A stretch of DNA of 64,000 nt from Lederbergia lenta NBRC 16444 (GTDB lineage Bacteria; Bacillota; Bacilli; Bacillales; Bacillaceae_C). The first letter of the stretch is position 1; every line of letters begins with the position of its first letter. The stretch covers positions 2,046,001 to 2,110,000 of the forward strand of contig NZ_BCVC01000001.1 of assembly GCF_001591545.1 (NCBI RefSeq). The letters run 5' to 3'. A program made the translations under genes and the position numbers. Positions 45,427-55,567 of this stretch are shown piece after piece. Under the pieces are notes generated by a model. The model was not told the origin of the DNA. It searched no databases and saw nothing but the letters and a program-made list of their open reading frames with translations.

Positions 45427-46662
45427 TTACTCATATTTTTTGAAAGCAATAGTGGCATTATGCCCTCCGAAACCAAGTGAGTTACTTAGCACTGCTTTGA
45501 CATCTGCTTTTCTTGCTCCATTCACAACATAATCTAAGTCACAGTCAGGATCAGCTGTTTCATAATTCATTGTAGGAGGCATTATGCTGTCCTTGATAGC
45601 CAGAACCGAGAAGATCGCTTCAACACCGCCAGCAGCACCTAGAAGATGCCCTGTCATAGATTTAGTTGAGCTTACTGCAAGTTTGTAAGCATGACTGCCA
45701 AACACTTCTTTAATTGCCATTGTTTCGTATTTATCATTATATGGCGTGCTTGTACCATGAGCGTTAATATAATCAATATCCTCAGGCTTAAGCCCACCGT
45801 CCTCAATCGCGATTGTCATCGCACGAGCCCCACCTTCACCACCAGGAGCCGGAGCAGTTATATGATGAGCATCCCCAGTTGAACCATAGCCCACTATTTC
45901 TGCATAAATCTTAGCTCCGCGTTGTAAGGCATGTTCTAGCTCTTCTAACACGACAATACCGGCACCTTCACCGATAACGAAGCCGTCACGATTTAAATCA
46001 AACGGTCTACTCGCTGTATGAGGATCTGGATTAGTTGTCAATGCCGTGTTAGCGCAGAAACCAGCAACTGCCATTTGTGTGATTGGCGCTTCAGCCCCAC
46101 CAGCAATCATCGCTTCCGCATCACCTCGCTGAATCACTTTAAATGCATCACCAATCGAGTTTGTTCCAGTTGCACAAGCGGTAACAGTACAGGAGTTCAC
46201 ACCCTTAGCCCCTAAATAAATCGATACTTGACCTGCAGCCATATCTGGAATCATCATCGGAACAAAGAATGGACTTACCCGGCGATATCCCCTCTTTTGA
46301 AAAGTTTCAAATTGCTTCTCAAATGTTTCCATTCCGCCGATACCAGACCCAATCCAAACGCCAATCCGGTTTGCATTGTTCTCATCAATTTTTAAGTTAG
46401 CATCTTCTACTGCCATGAGTGCTGCTCCCACTGCATAGTGGGTAAACCTGTCCATTTTTCTAGCTTCTTTTTTCTCTATATACTTTTCTACATCGAAGTC
46501 TTTTATCTCAGCAGCAACTTTCGCCGAATATTGTTCAGGATCTAATCTTGTAAGTGGTCCTATACCAGATTTTCCAGCTAACACATTTTCCCAAGTAGTT
46601 GCCGCATTATTTCCAACTGGTGAAATAGCACCTATACCTGTTACTACTACTCTTTTCTTCAT
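45427..46662 (-). CDS. fabF: 3-oxoacyl-[acyl-carrier-protein] synthase II
   Basis: A 411-residue condensing enzyme elongating acyl-ACP with malonyl-ACP. The Cys-His-His triad is visible in [27 protein letters not shown] and [16 protein letters not shown]. The ATG at 46662 gives the usual MKKRVVVTG start with AAGGAG nine bases upstream; the ATG at 46671 abuts that site. It lies 104 bp after fabH in the fabHF operon, whose promoter carries a FapR operator. Confidence 0.97.
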   Translation of the reverse strand: MKKRVVVTGIGAISPVGNNAATTWENVLAGKSGIGPLTRLDPEQYSAKVAAEIKDFDVEKYIEKKEARKMDRFTHYAVGAALMAVEDANLKIDENNANRIGVWIGSGIGGMETFEKQFETFQKRGYRRVSPFFVPMMIPDMAAGQVSIYLGAKGVNSCTVTACATGTNSIGDAFKVIQRGDAEAMIAGGAEAPITQMAVAGFCANTALTTNPDPHTASRPFDLNRDGFVIGEGAGIVVLEELEHALQRGAKIYAEIVGYGSTGDAHHITAPAPGGEGGARAMTIAIEDGGLKPEDIDYINAHGTSTPYNDKYETMAIKEVFGSHAYKLAVSSTKSMTGHLLGAAGGVEAIFSVLAIKDSIMPPTMNYETADPDCDLDYVVNGARKADVKAVLSNSLGFGGHNATIAFKKYE

Positions 46663-46766
46663 CTCATCCATCTCCTTTTTTCCTTCAAGAAGATTAAGGC
46701 TTACAAGAACTCGTGTAATCTGAATTTCTTTACCTAAGCTCAGCCATTGTTCCTTCTATTTTTTTA

Positions 46767-47699
46767 TTAACGGCCCCACTTTAGTGCTATTGCACCCCAA
46801 GTAAGACCACCACCAAATCCAACCATTACAATTATATCATCGTCTTTAATTTTCCCTGATTCTAATTCATCACATAATGCCATTGGGATAGAGGCAGACG
46901 AAGTATTTCCATATTTATTAACTGTTTTCGCCATCTTTTCCTCAGGTAAATCTAATCTTTGTCTTGCCGCTTCCATAATTCGAATATTTGCTTGGTGAGG
47001 TATCAGGAAGTCCACATCATCTTTAGTAAGACCCGCTTTTTCAATTACATTAATAGAGGATTCCCCCATTTGTCTCACAGCGAATTTAAACACCTCACGA
47101 CCATTCATCATGATATGTTCGTCTTGATATAGATGTTTACCTCCAGTTCCATCTGCACCAAGTTCAAATGATAGTATGCCCCGATCCTCTGATACAGAAC
47201 TTACTACCACTGCACCTGCACCATCGCCAAACAATACAGCTGTATTTCGATCATTCCAATCCGTAATCGTTGATAATTTCTCAACTCCTACGATTAAAAC
47301 ATGCTTATTGGCGCCACTTTCGATAAACTGCTTTGCAGTAGCAAGGCCATACATGAAGCCAGCACACGCTGCGCTAATATCCATAGCAGATGCTTTCACA
47401 CATCCTAAGCGTTCTTGTAGCATACAAGAAACTGTCGGGAATGGTTGATCTGGTGTTACGGTCGCTACAAGAATCATATCTATTTCTTCTGGCGATATTC
47501 CAGCGTTTGCAATTGCTTCCTTCGCCGCAGCATAAGCCATATCAGATGTATTCATATCATCTGCAGCAATCCTTCTTTCTTCTATACCTGTACGTGTTTT
47601 AATCCATTCATCAGAAGTATCTACCATTTTTTCTAAATCTTTATTTGTGAGCACCTTTTCTGGTGCATATTTTCCTACGCCAATTATTCCAGCTTTCAT
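46767..47699 (-). CDS. fabH: 3-oxoacyl-[acyl-carrier-protein] synthase III
   Basis: A 310-residue FabH, which starts fatty-acid synthesis by condensing acyl-CoA with malonyl-ACP; in bacilli branched primers are used. Catalytic Cys is in [12 protein letters not shown], His in [12 protein letters not shown] and Asn in [27 protein letters not shown] precedes the ATG. It is first in the fabHF operon under a promoter/FapR site. Confidence 0.97.
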   Translation of the reverse strand: MKAGIIGVGKYAPEKVLTNKDLEKMVDTSDEWIKTRTGIEERRIAADDMNTSDMAYAAAKEAIANAGISPEEIDMILVATVTPDQPFPTVSCMLQERLGCVKASAMDISAACAGFMYGLATAKQFIESGANKHVLIVGVEKLSTITDWNDRNTAVLFGDGAGAVVVSSVSEDRGILSFELGADGTGGKHLYQDEHIMMNGREVFKFAVRQMGESSINVIEKAGLTKDDVDFLIPHQANIRIMEAARQRLDLPEEKMAKTVNKYGNTSSASIPMALCDELESGKIKDDDIIVMVGFGGGLTWGAIALKWGR

Positions 47700-47749
47700 G
47701 TAGCTGATCCCCGCTTCCTTATCTAAATTCCATTTTTTATCATCATATA

Positions 47750-47794
47750 TTAGGACTTGGTACTAATTATAGCATTCTTATAAATTAATGTCAC
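47750..47794 (-). promoter_or_regulatory. fabHF promoter with FapR operator
   Basis: On the minus strand GTGACA (47789-47794), 17 bases, and TATAAT (47766-47771) form the promoter. TTAGTACCAAGTCCTAA (47750-47766) matches the FapR consensus and starts at the end of the -10, the same geometry as at fabI. Confidence 0.88.
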
Positions 47795-47839
47795 TAAAAA
47801 TTCCTGTTTATTAGCGTAAATATAATGTATACTGATCTC

Positions 47840-48415
47840 TTACATTCCTACGTCTTCTAGTATAACATCTGGAAAATCAGTTATGGAATCACAGATTATT
47901 TTTTCCACATCTTGCTTATTATTCGTTTGCAAATAGATATAACCTTGCATTTCTGCAGGAGGTAAATAATACTCTTTTACTTGGTGATTATTCTTCCCCA
48001 CATTCCTCACGAACGATTCTACTTTTTTATAAAGTGTATGATGATTCATATTAGATTTAAAGCCATGTAAGAAAATAAATTTTTTACTACTTTCCCATGG
48101 AACATACATATCAAGCATTCGAAGGAGTTGCTCATGACTCCTATCATATTTGTGGTTCGTATAATCTAATATTGGTATTATGTAGCATTCTGCTTGCTCC
48201 ATGACTCTGGGTTGATCCTTAACCGATTGCTGTTGATTTATTAGCATTAATTCTACATGTGCATTTCTACCTATTTGCATCCAACGATCTTCACACTCCT
48301 CAGTTTGCCAATTTGCATGATCAACTGCATAAACATAACATCCTAAATCAAGTAGCTTTGCACATACTTCGAATCCATACTGCTGCCTTGCCCCAAATAC
48401 GACAGCTGATCTCAT
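47840..48415 (-). CDS. Rossmann-like protein, YjaV-like
   Basis: A 191-residue protein. The N-terminus AVVFGARQQYGFEVCAKLLDLGCYVYAVD resembles an NAD(P)-binding beta-alpha-beta unit, with GARQQYG replacing the usual GxGxxG. The rest (PWESSKKFIFLHGF, YYLPPAEMQGYIYLQT) has no motif I can assign. Position, length and orientation upstream of fabHF suggest B. subtilis YjaV, whose function is unknown. The med and comZ competence genes found near there in B. subtilis are absent. AAAGGGGG precedes the ATG. Confidence 0.7.
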   Translation of the reverse strand: MRSAVVFGARQQYGFEVCAKLLDLGCYVYAVDHANWQTEECEDRWMQIGRNAHVELMLINQQQSVKDQPRVMEQAECYIIPILDYTNHKYDRSHEQLLRMLDMYVPWESSKKFIFLHGFKSNMNHHTLYKKVESFVRNVGKNNHQVKEYYLPPAEMQGYIYLQTNNKQDVEKIICDSITDFPDVILEDVGM

Positions 48416-48637
48416 CCCATTATCCCCCTTTATGATTTCACCTATATTTATCTTATGTATGAAACGGTAACACTGAACTACACTTTTCAGGAATAGGTGG
48501 ACTTTAACACTATACTAATAGCTATTTGAATTTTCTCTTTAACAATATATCTAATTATGGTATGATCAATGAGTCTGAATTCAAGATGTGATTTTATACA
48601 TATTATATATATTTTATTTGAAACGAGGTGTTTTTCG

Positions 48638-48826
48638 ATGAAATATTTCTGGACTCTTGTATGGGGATTCATCCTCACGCATGTATTAGCATATGTAGCC
48701 AATTCAATGCTCGGCCTTCCCTACGAATTTAAATCAGCTAGTATTTTGGCCATCGGTGTGATCATCTTACTTTATTTCGCAGCCGCAGCTTTATATGTAG
48801 ACCCTTCTAAAAAACAACACTCATAA
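48638..48826 (+). CDS. yjzD: DUF2929 family small membrane protein YjzD
   Basis: A 62-residue peptide with two membrane helices (MKYFWTLVWGFILTHVLAYVANSMLG; SASILAIGVIILLYFAAAALY), matching YjzD/DUF2929. The ATG at 48638 has GAGGTG seven bases upstream. It converges with clpB, and its stop codon lies within the shared terminator stem. Function is unknown. Confidence 0.88.
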   Translation: MKYFWTLVWGFILTHVLAYVANSMLGLPYEFKSASILAIGVIILLYFAAAALYVDPSKKQHS

Positions 48827-48849
48827 ACTCGCCGTTACCGGCGAGTTTA
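48824..48849. terminator. Bidirectional terminator between yjzD and clpB
   Basis: TAAACTCGCCG and CGGCGAGTTTA form a perfect 11-bp stem with a four-base loop. It starts at the yjzD stop and ends next to the clpB stop. Confidence 0.9.
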
Positions 48850-48850
48850 T

Positions 48851-51457
48851 TTATTTTCTTATGCTTATTTTTAATCCATTGCCCACTGCATCCACTATAA
48901 CTGTATTATAAGGATGAACATTTCCAGCAATAATTTCTTTAGCTAATGCTGTTTCAACCCTGCTCTGTAAATATCTTTTCAATGGACGGGCACCATAAAC
49001 CGGGTCATATGCTGCATCTGCGACAAATTGCAATGCATTGTCTGTCATTTCTAATTGTATATACTGTGAACTAAGTCTTTCTTGTAATTCTTCAGCCAAT
49101 TTCGAAACAATTCCAGTAATATTTGCCAAGCTTAATGGCTTAAATAAAATGATATCATCAATCCTGTTCAAAAATTCAGGGCGGAATGAAGCCCGTAGTT
49201 GTCCAAGGACTAGTTCTTTCGTTTGTTCATCAATCATTTCTTCCTCTTTTTCACGTTCTAATAAATGTGCAGAACCAATGTTAGAGGTCATAATAATCAC
49301 TGTATTTTTAAAGTCAATTCGTCTACCTTGCGAATCTGTAATTCTTCCATCATCTAGCACTTGCAACAAAATATTAAATACTTCTGGATGCGCTTTTTCA
49401 ATTTCATCAAGCAGAATAACAGAATATGGTTTGCGTCTCACTGCTTCTGTTAATTGACCACCCTCTTCATAGCCGACATAGCCGGGAGGTGCACCTATCA
49501 ACCGGGAGACAGCATGCTTTTCCATATATTCGGACATATCAATTCGAATCATATGTTCTTCACTGTCAAAGAGAGTTTCTGCAAGCGCCTTAGCCAATTC
49601 TGTTTTCCCGACACCAGTTGGCCCGAGAAAAATAAAAGAACCAATTGGGCGATTAGGATCTTTAATTCCTGCTCTAGCTCGAAGAACAGCATTACTCACT
49701 AGCTCGACAGCTTCGTCTTGCCCGATTACCCGCTCTTGTAAGATACTCTCAAGCCTTAATAGCTTTTCACGTTCCCCTTCCACTAATTTCATGACTGGTA
49801 TTCCTGTCCATCGTGATACAATATCCGCAATCTCATCTTCTGTTACTTCTTCTTTGACTAATCGATTTTCATCCCCATGTTTTGTAGCCAGTTTTTCATC
49901 GAGAAGCTGTAACTCCTTCTCAACCGCAGGGATGCGTCCATGGCGAAGCTCCGCCGCTTTATTTAAATCATACTCACTCTCCGCATCTTCTAATTCTCTG
50001 CGAAGTTTATCTAATTGTTCACGTTTTTCTTGAATATGCATGATTTCATCTTTTTCTGCTTGCCATTTTGCTTTCATCTCATTTGATTTTTCTTTTAAAT
50101 CCGCTAAATCTCTTTGAAGAATTTCAAGACGTTCTTTACTCGCTTCGTCTTCCTCTTTTTGCAACGCTGCCTCTTCTATTTCCAACTGCATGACCCGTCT
50201 TGTTACTTCATCGAGTTCGCTTGGCATCGAATCAATTTCTACTCGTATATTCGCACATGCCTCATCAATTAGGTCAATCGCCTTATCAGGCAAGAAACGA
50301 TCAGTAATATAACGGTCAGAAAGAGTAGCAGCAGCAACGATTGCTCTGTCATGAATATTGACTCCGTGATGTATTTCAAAACGTTCTTTTAAGCCTCTCA
50401 AAATAGATACAGTATCTTCTACTGTTGGCTCTGGAACGAGTACCTTTTGAAAACGACGTTCCAATGCTGGATCCTTTTCAATATTAAGCCTATACTCATC
50501 CAAAGTCGTCGCACCAATACAATGCAACTCACCTCGCGCAAGCATCGGCTTCAACATATTTCCAGCATCCATCGACCCTTCTGTTTTCCCCGCTCCAACA
50601 ATTGTGTGTATTTCATCAATAAATAGTAATATTTTCCCTTCACTATTTTTAATTTCTTGAAGAACAGCTTTAAGACGCTCTTCAAATTCACCGCGAAATT
50701 TTGCGCCTGCAATAAGTGCTCCCATATCCAGTGAATAAATAGTCTTATCTTTCAGACCTTCTGGTACATCACGTCTCAAAATACGCTGTGCCAGCCCTTC
50801 TACAATCGCTGTTTTACCGACTCCTGGCTCTCCAATTAAAACAGGGTTGTTTTTAGTTTTACGCGATAAGATTCGAATGACATTTCTGATTTCATTATCT
50901 CGACCAATAACCGGATCTAGTTTTCCCGATTTTACTTCAGCTACTAAATCCCTTCCATACTTTTTTAATGCTTCATATGTTGTTTCAGGATTTTGTGACA
51001 CGATTCTTTGTCCACCTCTTATCTTTTCAATTTCTTCTTTTAATCGCACTTTTGTTAACCCTTGCCTTGATAAAAATAAAGTTAATGGATGATTTCTTTG
51101 TTCCATTAAAGCCAATGCAAAGTGTTCAACAGATAAATAATCATCTTCAAACGATTTTTTTTGTTTCTCAGCGGAATCTAATAGCCTTTGTAAATTTGCC
51201 TCTAAATACTGTCCTCCCTTTATTCCTTCTCCGGTAACTTGTGGCTTCTTTTCTAATAATTGATCAATTTCTAGTTGAAGGCTGCTTCTTGCAATGCCTA
51301 AACGCTCGTATAAATTTGTTAGTAAGCTATCATTTTTTGCCGCTAAGGCTTTCCAGAGATGAGAAATATCGATTTCTGGATGATTCATTCGCACCGCTAG
51401 CTGCTGTGCTTCTGCAAAAGCTTCTTGCATGGTTGAAGTCATTTTACTTAAATCCAT
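48851..51457 (-). CDS. clpB: ATP-dependent chaperone ClpB
   Basis: An 868-residue disaggregase. The N domain (two Clp_N repeats, about 1-145) is followed by AAA1 ([13 protein letters not shown]), a ~120-residue coiled-coil M domain (about 405-525, Glu/Lys/Leu-rich) that distinguishes ClpB from ClpC, AAA2 ([13 protein letters not shown]) and the C-terminal domain. It works with DnaK to resolve aggregates. The ATG at 51457 has GGGAGG upstream; earlier in-frame codons encode an unrelated hydrophobic stretch. B. subtilis 168 lacks clpB. I see no CtsR box or CIRCE element in the 120 bp upstream. Confidence 0.95.
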   Translation of the reverse strand: MDLSKMTSTMQEAFAEAQQLAVRMNHPEIDISHLWKALAAKNDSLLTNLYERLGIARSSLQLEIDQLLEKKPQVTGEGIKGGQYLEANLQRLLDSAEKQKKSFEDDYLSVEHFALALMEQRNHPLTLFLSRQGLTKVRLKEEIEKIRGGQRIVSQNPETTYEALKKYGRDLVAEVKSGKLDPVIGRDNEIRNVIRILSRKTKNNPVLIGEPGVGKTAIVEGLAQRILRRDVPEGLKDKTIYSLDMGALIAGAKFRGEFEERLKAVLQEIKNSEGKILLFIDEIHTIVGAGKTEGSMDAGNMLKPMLARGELHCIGATTLDEYRLNIEKDPALERRFQKVLVPEPTVEDTVSILRGLKERFEIHHGVNIHDRAIVAAATLSDRYITDRFLPDKAIDLIDEACANIRVEIDSMPSELDEVTRRVMQLEIEEAALQKEEDEASKERLEILQRDLADLKEKSNEMKAKWQAEKDEIMHIQEKREQLDKLRRELEDAESEYDLNKAAELRHGRIPAVEKELQLLDEKLATKHGDENRLVKEEVTEDEIADIVSRWTGIPVMKLVEGEREKLLRLESILQERVIGQDEAVELVSNAVLRARAGIKDPNRPIGSFIFLGPTGVGKTELAKALAETLFDSEEHMIRIDMSEYMEKHAVSRLIGAPPGYVGYEEGGQLTEAVRRKPYSVILLDEIEKAHPEVFNILLQVLDDGRITDSQGRRIDFKNTVIIMTSNIGSAHLLEREKEEEMIDEQTKELVLGQLRASFRPEFLNRIDDIILFKPLSLANITGIVSKLAEELQERLSSQYIQLEMTDNALQFVADAAYDPVYGARPLKRYLQSRVETALAKEIIAGNVHPYNTVIVDAVGNGLKISIRK

Positions 51458-51501
51458 TATTTCGTGCCTCCCTAGGAATACCAAAATAGACATAAAAATT
51501 A

Positions 51502-51542
51502 AAAATAGCGGAAGCATCCATAAGGAGCATCCCGCTATTATT
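51502..51542 (-). terminator. yitW terminator upstream of clpB
   Basis: AATAGCGG pairs with CCGCTATT, extended by GCATCC/GGAGC-type pairing with a bulge; a T-rich tract follows on the minus strand. It separates yitW from clpB transcription. Confidence 0.7.
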
Positions 51543-51580
51543 TTTCCCGTAATCATTGAAGATGAAACAGGTAATTCTTA

Positions 51581-51889
51581 TTATGATATGCCTAAAGCTA
51601 TTTTCGCATAACGTGACATTTTATCTTTAGACCATGCTGGACTCCATACGATATCTACTTCCGTTTCTTTTACTTCAGGAATATCAGACAATGCAGCTTG
51701 AACCTGATCAACGATAACTCCTGCAAGTGGACAACCCATCGAAGTCAGAGTCATTGTTACCGTAGCTTGACCTGCTTCATTAAGGTCTACGTCATAAACG
51801 AGCCCAAGATTTACTATATCAACACCTAGCTCAGGGTCAATTACTTGCTCCAAAGCACCGAGTAAATTTTCTTTTAACGCTTCATCCAT
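51581..51889 (-). CDS. yitW: MIP18/DUF59 iron-sulfur assembly factor YitW
   Basis: A 102-residue DUF59 protein with VIDPELGVDIVNLGLVYDV and the conserved Cys in TLTSMGCPLAG, the hallmark of SufT/MIP18-type Fe-S maturation proteins. The C-terminal VDIVWSPAWSKDKMS is also typical. AAAGGAGTG precedes the ATG. It is next to yitV, as in B. subtilis. Confidence 0.93.
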   Translation of the reverse strand: MDEALKENLLGALEQVIDPELGVDIVNLGLVYDVDLNEAGQATVTMTLTSMGCPLAGVIVDQVQAALSDIPEVKETEVDIVWSPAWSKDKMSRYAKIALGIS

Positions 51890-51992
51890 TAATCAGCACT
51901 CCTTTCAATAACGATTCTATATATATCATACCAAACGTACATAGATTTCACACTGAAAAGACTTTCTTTTCAATAAAAACATTTCGTAGCCC

Positions 51993-52751
51993 TCATAGAT
52001 GCTCTACAAACCACGCAACAGTTTCAAGAAGTGCCTCTCTACTTACCTTATGCCCAGCCTTCTCATCTACAATAAATTTAAATGTATCGGCATTTCCTTT
52101 TTTTATTCTTTCGTAAAACTCATATGTAGGCTTGAATGGAACTACTGGGTCTTTCATGCCATGCCAGAATAAAATCGGCCTGCCATCAATGAGTTCCGCT
52201 TGTTTACTTAGATCAAAAGGTTTTAACATGGAAAACTTTTCCTCGAGTTGTTCATCTGAAAAAGGTATGTTGATGTTCGCTTCTTTAAGTTGCGCAATTT
52301 GCGACCTTGATAATTGTTCATAATTTGGGCTTCCCATTAGGCTAACCGCAGCCTTAATCCATTTATATTGTGTTAAAGCACCTAATGTTATAATTCCTCC
52401 CATCGATGTACCGACGAGACCGATTCTTTCTTCATCGACCATTCTTCTTGTTGCATATTCTTCTTTTATTGTAGCTAATTCACCTATCGTTTGAATAACA
52501 ATATCCCAAAATTTATAGCTTACCTTTTCAAACGGAATTCCTGTATTTCTTTCACCATGTAATTTCGTTTCAGGTAAGATTACACGAAAACCTCTTTCAG
52601 CTAGTAAATAAGCAAAATGTAAATTATGCTCTTTAGCTGAAGTAAAACCATGTACAAAAAAAACGAGTGGAAGCATCTCATTGTATTTTCCTGTTTCAAC
52701 TACATGTAAAAGTGGAATGTCGCTTATATTTTCTTTATGTATTTCAATCAC
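51993..52751 (-). CDS. yitV: Alpha/beta-hydrolase YitV family
   Basis: A 252-residue serine hydrolase: VFFVHGFTSAKEHN (oxyanion), GLVGTSMGGIITLG (Ser elbow), HGMKDPVVPFKPT (Asp) and EKAGHKVSRE (His). It corresponds to YitV, a predicted esterase of unknown substrate. The start is GTG with GGGAGAG upstream. It lies about 100 bp upstream of yitW in the same direction and is divergent from the two small genes at 52978-53332. Confidence 0.88.
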   Translation of the reverse strand: MIEIHKENISDIPLLHVVETGKYNEMLPLVFFVHGFTSAKEHNLHFAYLLAERGFRVILPETKLHGERNTGIPFEKVSYKFWDIVIQTIGELATIKEEYATRRMVDEERIGLVGTSMGGIITLGALTQYKWIKAAVSLMGSPNYEQLSRSQIAQLKEANINIPFSDEQLEEKFSMLKPFDLSKQAELIDGRPILFWHGMKDPVVPFKPTYEFYERIKKGNADTFKFIVDEKAGHKVSREALLETVAWFVEHL

Positions 52752-52977
52752 GATGCTCTCTCCCTTTTTCTATCCAATTATACCTATTAAGTTTAGCATT
52801 AGCATGTGCATTTTTCCAAAGAAAGGATTTTGGAATTACCAAAAGGACCTCATCTATATTTTCTAGTCCAAAAAATGTATCTCTTTGACTTTCTGATTAA
52901 ACAAACGAATTCTGTAAACAATACATATTGAAAGTAGCAAGTGTTTCTCTCTAATTCCAATAAAGGCGGTGTTAAGC

Positions 52978-53142
52978 TTGGGTAAACGCAGCAAATCAAA
53001 ACGTTTCATCCAGCAAGGCAAAAACTCTGTAGAACAGCATGCAGAACGTTTTCCATACCGTTCCACTTTAGCAGATGAGGAAGAGAAAGAAATGAATTTC
53101 ATGGAAGAAACGTCGCTTGGAGGTTTAAATAATGAGGGATAG
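52978..53142 (+). CDS. Small hypothetical protein (54 residues), coupled to the DUF3813 gene
   Basis: The frame reads MGKRSKSKRFIQQGKN, then SVEQHAERFPYRSTLADEEEKEMNFMEETSLGGLNNEG: a basic head and an acidic tail. The TTG at 52978 has AAAGGCGGTG upstream. Its last 11 bases overlap the start of the DUF3813 gene, and its GGAGG serves as that gene's ribosome-binding site, a strong sign that it is translated. I do not recognise a family. Two small genes also lie between yitT and yitV in other bacilli. Confidence 0.7.
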   Translation: MGKRSKSKRFIQQGKNSVEQHAERFPYRSTLADEEEKEMNFMEETSLGGLNNEG

Positions 53143-53332
53143 ACTTTTTGAGGAAGCAAGGCGTTTTGTAGAACAGGCTCAATTAATAGCTTCTGAAAAT
53201 AGTGATCCCCATGATCAAGCAAAAGCATTGGATATAGCGAAAAATGCTGTTTCATCGGCATTCGCGAATTCGACTTTTGCACAACAGCGACAGCTTCAAG
53301 AATTTCAGCACACACTTGACCGACTTTCTTAA
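53132..53332 (+). CDS. DUF3813 family protein
   Basis: A 66-residue helical protein (MRDRLFEEARRFVEQAQ, SDPHDQAKALDIAKNAVSSAFANSTFAQQRQLQEFQ) typical of DUF3813 in Bacillaceae. Function unknown. GGAGG lies within the preceding small gene, seven bases before the ATG, and the genes overlap by 11 bp. A strong bidirectional terminator follows. Confidence 0.85.
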   Translation: MRDRLFEEARRFVEQAQLIASENSDPHDQAKALDIAKNAVSSAFANSTFAQQRQLQEFQHTLDRLS

Positions 53333-53352
53333 ACCCCAAACAATTGGGTCAT

Positions 53353-53389
53353 AAAACGGCGTTGTCACAATAGGTGACAACGCCGTTTT
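53353..53389. terminator. Bidirectional terminator between the DUF3813 gene and yitT
   Basis: AAAACGGCGTTGTCAC and GTGACAACGCCGTTTT form a perfect 16-bp stem with a five-base loop. Confidence 0.92.
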
Positions 53390-53420
53390 CCTTATTCATT
53401 CAATTAAGTGTCTGGTTCAT

Positions 53421-54281
53421 CTATTCTTTTCGAAAAACACCAAAAACTCCAGTAGTTTGCACAATATTTGTAAACGCACCTGGGTCAATTTCTTTAATAA
53501 TATGCTCTATTTCATATAATTCATAGCGCGTAATCACAATCATCATCATTTCTTTTTGCTCATTAGAAAAAGCACCTTTTGCTGGTACAACAGTAATACC
53601 TCGTACCATCCTAGCATGAATAGCTTCCTTCAATTCCGAAGTTTTCTTCGTAACGATCATTACCGTTAATTTTTGATGTCGTGTATGGATCGCATCAATA
53701 ACTCTTGTAGAAGCATAAAGAGAAACCAATGTATACAATGCTTTATCCCATCCATAAATGGCACCTGCTGAAACAATTATAATAGCGTTTATTATGAAAA
53801 AATAAGTACCTACAGGTTTATCATTCATACGAGATAAGACCATCGCAATAATATCTAAACCACCAGTTGAGGCTCCCATTTTCAAAGTAATCCCTATTCC
53901 AACCGCAGATATAACCCCACCAAACACAGCATACAACATAATATCTGCTGCTTGAGTTTGAATCGGAATTATTTCAAGAAATATTGTAATACATACTACA
54001 GATATGAAACTGTATAATGTAAATGCTCTCCCCACTTTTAACCAACCTAAAATAACTACAGGAATATTTAACACTAATAATAAAATTCCCATCGAAATAT
54101 GAATAGATATAAAATCACCTAATATATTTGATATAAGCTGGGCTGCCCCCGTGAGCCCGCTCGCGTAAACATTCGCAGGTATTAAAAAGTAGTTAAGTGC
54201 AAGTGCATTCAATAGAGCTCCAAATATTACAGCTATCGTGATTTTTGTATGTTCCCATACAGAGAATTGCTTGTTTGCCAT
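53421..54281 (-). CDS. yitT: YitT family membrane protein
   Basis: A 286-residue protein with five or six membrane helices. The repeated glycine-rich FLIPANVYASGLTGAAQLI and LKMGASTGGLDIIAMVLSR (DUF161) are followed by a soluble C-terminal DUF2179 domain (MVRGITVVPAKGAFSNEQKEMMMIVITRYE). This is the YitT family, abundant in Firmicutes; function uncertain. GGGGGGAG precedes the ATG. It is divergent from the degV gene. Confidence 0.93.
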   Translation of the reverse strand: MANKQFSVWEHTKITIAVIFGALLNALALNYFLIPANVYASGLTGAAQLISNILGDFISIHISMGILLLVLNIPVVILGWLKVGRAFTLYSFISVVCITIFLEIIPIQTQAADIMLYAVFGGVISAVGIGITLKMGASTGGLDIIAMVLSRMNDKPVGTYFFIINAIIIVSAGAIYGWDKALYTLVSLYASTRVIDAIHTRHQKLTVMIVTKKTSELKEAIHARMVRGITVVPAKGAFSNEQKEMMMIVITRYELYEIEHIIKEIDPGAFTNIVQTTGVFGVFRKE

Positions 54282-54484
54282 ATTACTCCCCCCATTTCGA
54301 GGTATTTTTTTATCATTCGATTACAAACTTATATACACTGGATAACCCAACTTGAAAAGGATTAAACAAATGATTCATTGTGCTTTTTTACTAAAGCCGC
54401 TAAACTTATAGATAGATAAATTTTCTGAATTGTTGAGGAGACCCTAAAAGAACCTAAACTATCTTATCATGAAAGGTGATATTT

Positions 54485-55342
54485 ATGAAAATAAAACTAT
54501 TTGCTGACAGTGCATCAGACTTACCTATTTCTTTTTTCGAAGAAAATAATGTCGAACTACTACCACTACAAGTACATGTAGATGATAAAAATTACAAGGA
54601 TCTGCAAACGATACAACCAAAAGAAATATATGAAAAAATTAGAGCCGGTAAAATGCCGAAAACTTCTCAAACTTCTCCACAGCATTTTGAGGAGGTCTTT
54701 ACAAATCTCGCAAAGTCGGGTGATTCCGGTATATATATCGCCTTTTCTTCAGAACTGTCCGGTACATATCAAACAGCAGTAATGGTGCGCGAACAGGTAA
54801 AAGAATCTTATCCAAACTTAGACTTGACCATTATCGATTCGAAATGTGCATCGCTTGGAGTAGGATTAGTAGTATTAGCAGTTGCAGAACAAATTAAAAC
54901 TGGGGCATCCAAAGAAACGATAATTGAGGATGCTATTTTCAGATGTAATCATATGGAACATTTATTTACAGTGGAAGACCTTGACTTCCTAGCTAGGGGT
55001 GGACGACTATCCAAAGCTTCTGCTTTTCTTGGTGGATTATTAAATATTAAACCACTTCTGCACGTTGAAGGCGGAAAACTCGTTCCCATTGAAAAGATCC
55101 GCGGAAAGAAAAAGTTAATAAAGAGAATGCTCGATGTAATCGAGGAGCGTGGGGTAGATCTTAACAACCAAACCATCGGCATTAGCCATGGAGATGATGA
55201 GACAACCGCCCTTGAAGTAAAAAAAATGATAGAAGAGCGTTTTGGTACGCACAAATTTTACATCAATTTAATTGGCTCTGTCATTGCCTCCCATGCAGGA
55301 CCAGGCACGATCGCTCTTTTCTTCTTGAATGAAAAAAGATGA
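54485..55342 (+). CDS. DegV family fatty-acid-binding protein (YitS-like)
   Basis: A 285-residue DegV protein: LFADSASDLPISFF, TSQTSPQHFEEVF, AFSSELSGTYQTA, DSKCASLGVGLVVLAVAEQ and the C-terminal SVIASHAGPGTIALFFLNEKR. DegV/FakB proteins hold a fatty acid for phosphorylation by FakA. The ATG at 54485 has AAAGGTG upstream. It is opposite yitT, as yitS is in B. subtilis. The bound lipid is not predictable. Confidence 0.92.
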   Translation: MKIKLFADSASDLPISFFEENNVELLPLQVHVDDKNYKDLQTIQPKEIYEKIRAGKMPKTSQTSPQHFEEVFTNLAKSGDSGIYIAFSSELSGTYQTAVMVREQVKESYPNLDLTIIDSKCASLGVGLVVLAVAEQIKTGASKETIIEDAIFRCNHMEHLFTVEDLDFLARGGRLSKASAFLGGLLNIKPLLHVEGGKLVPIEKIRGKKKLIKRMLDVIEERGVDLNNQTIGISHGDDETTALEVKKMIEERFGTHKFYINLIGSVIASHAGPGTIALFFLNEKR

Positions 55343-55349
55343 TTTTTTT

Positions 55350-55383
55350 CCAATTTGGATATACTAACATTTATCCGAATTGG
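55350..55383. repeat. Inverted repeat after the degV gene
   Basis: CCAATTTGGATA pairs with TATCCGAATTGG with one mismatch. It is preceded by a T run, so on the minus strand it resembles a terminator; on the plus strand it ends just before the ribosome-binding site of the DUF3941 gene. Confidence 0.45.
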
Positions 55384-55399
55384 AAAGGGGTAATATCTC

Positions 55400-55534
55400 A
55401 TGAGATACAATTCATCTGATAATGATAAGAAAGCAAGAGACAACCAGGCAAAAAGTGAAGAAAAGAATATTCTTCATGAAAAAAACCGCAAAGCTGGTAA
55501 AGATCAATACTCTAAAAAAACTGATCATCTATAA
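55400..55534 (+). CDS. DUF3941 domain small protein
   Basis: A 44-residue charged peptide (MRYNSSDNDKKARDNQ, HEKNRKAGKDQYSKKTDHL). The C-terminal EKNRKAGKxQYSKKTDHL is the DUF3941 signature found in Bacillaceae. GGAAAGGGG lies about nine bases before the ATG. Function unknown; composition suggests a nucleic-acid-associated or intrinsically disordered peptide. It may be co-transcribed with degV, 57 bp upstream. Confidence 0.85.
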   Translation: MRYNSSDNDKKARDNQAKSEEKNILHEKNRKAGKDQYSKKTDHL

Positions 55535-55567
55535 GTTATAAAATTACTGGATCGCAGATATCACTCT

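Noticed and set aside
51458-51556. N-terminal extension of ClpB with a hydrophobic segment
   Set aside because: The in-frame extension overlaps the yitW terminator; the ATG at 51457 has a good ribosome-binding site and gives the family's normal N-terminus.
52863-53339. 158-codon minus-strand frame
   Set aside because: It is antisense to the two coupled small plus-strand genes, which have proper ribosome-binding sites and a recognisable DUF3813 product.
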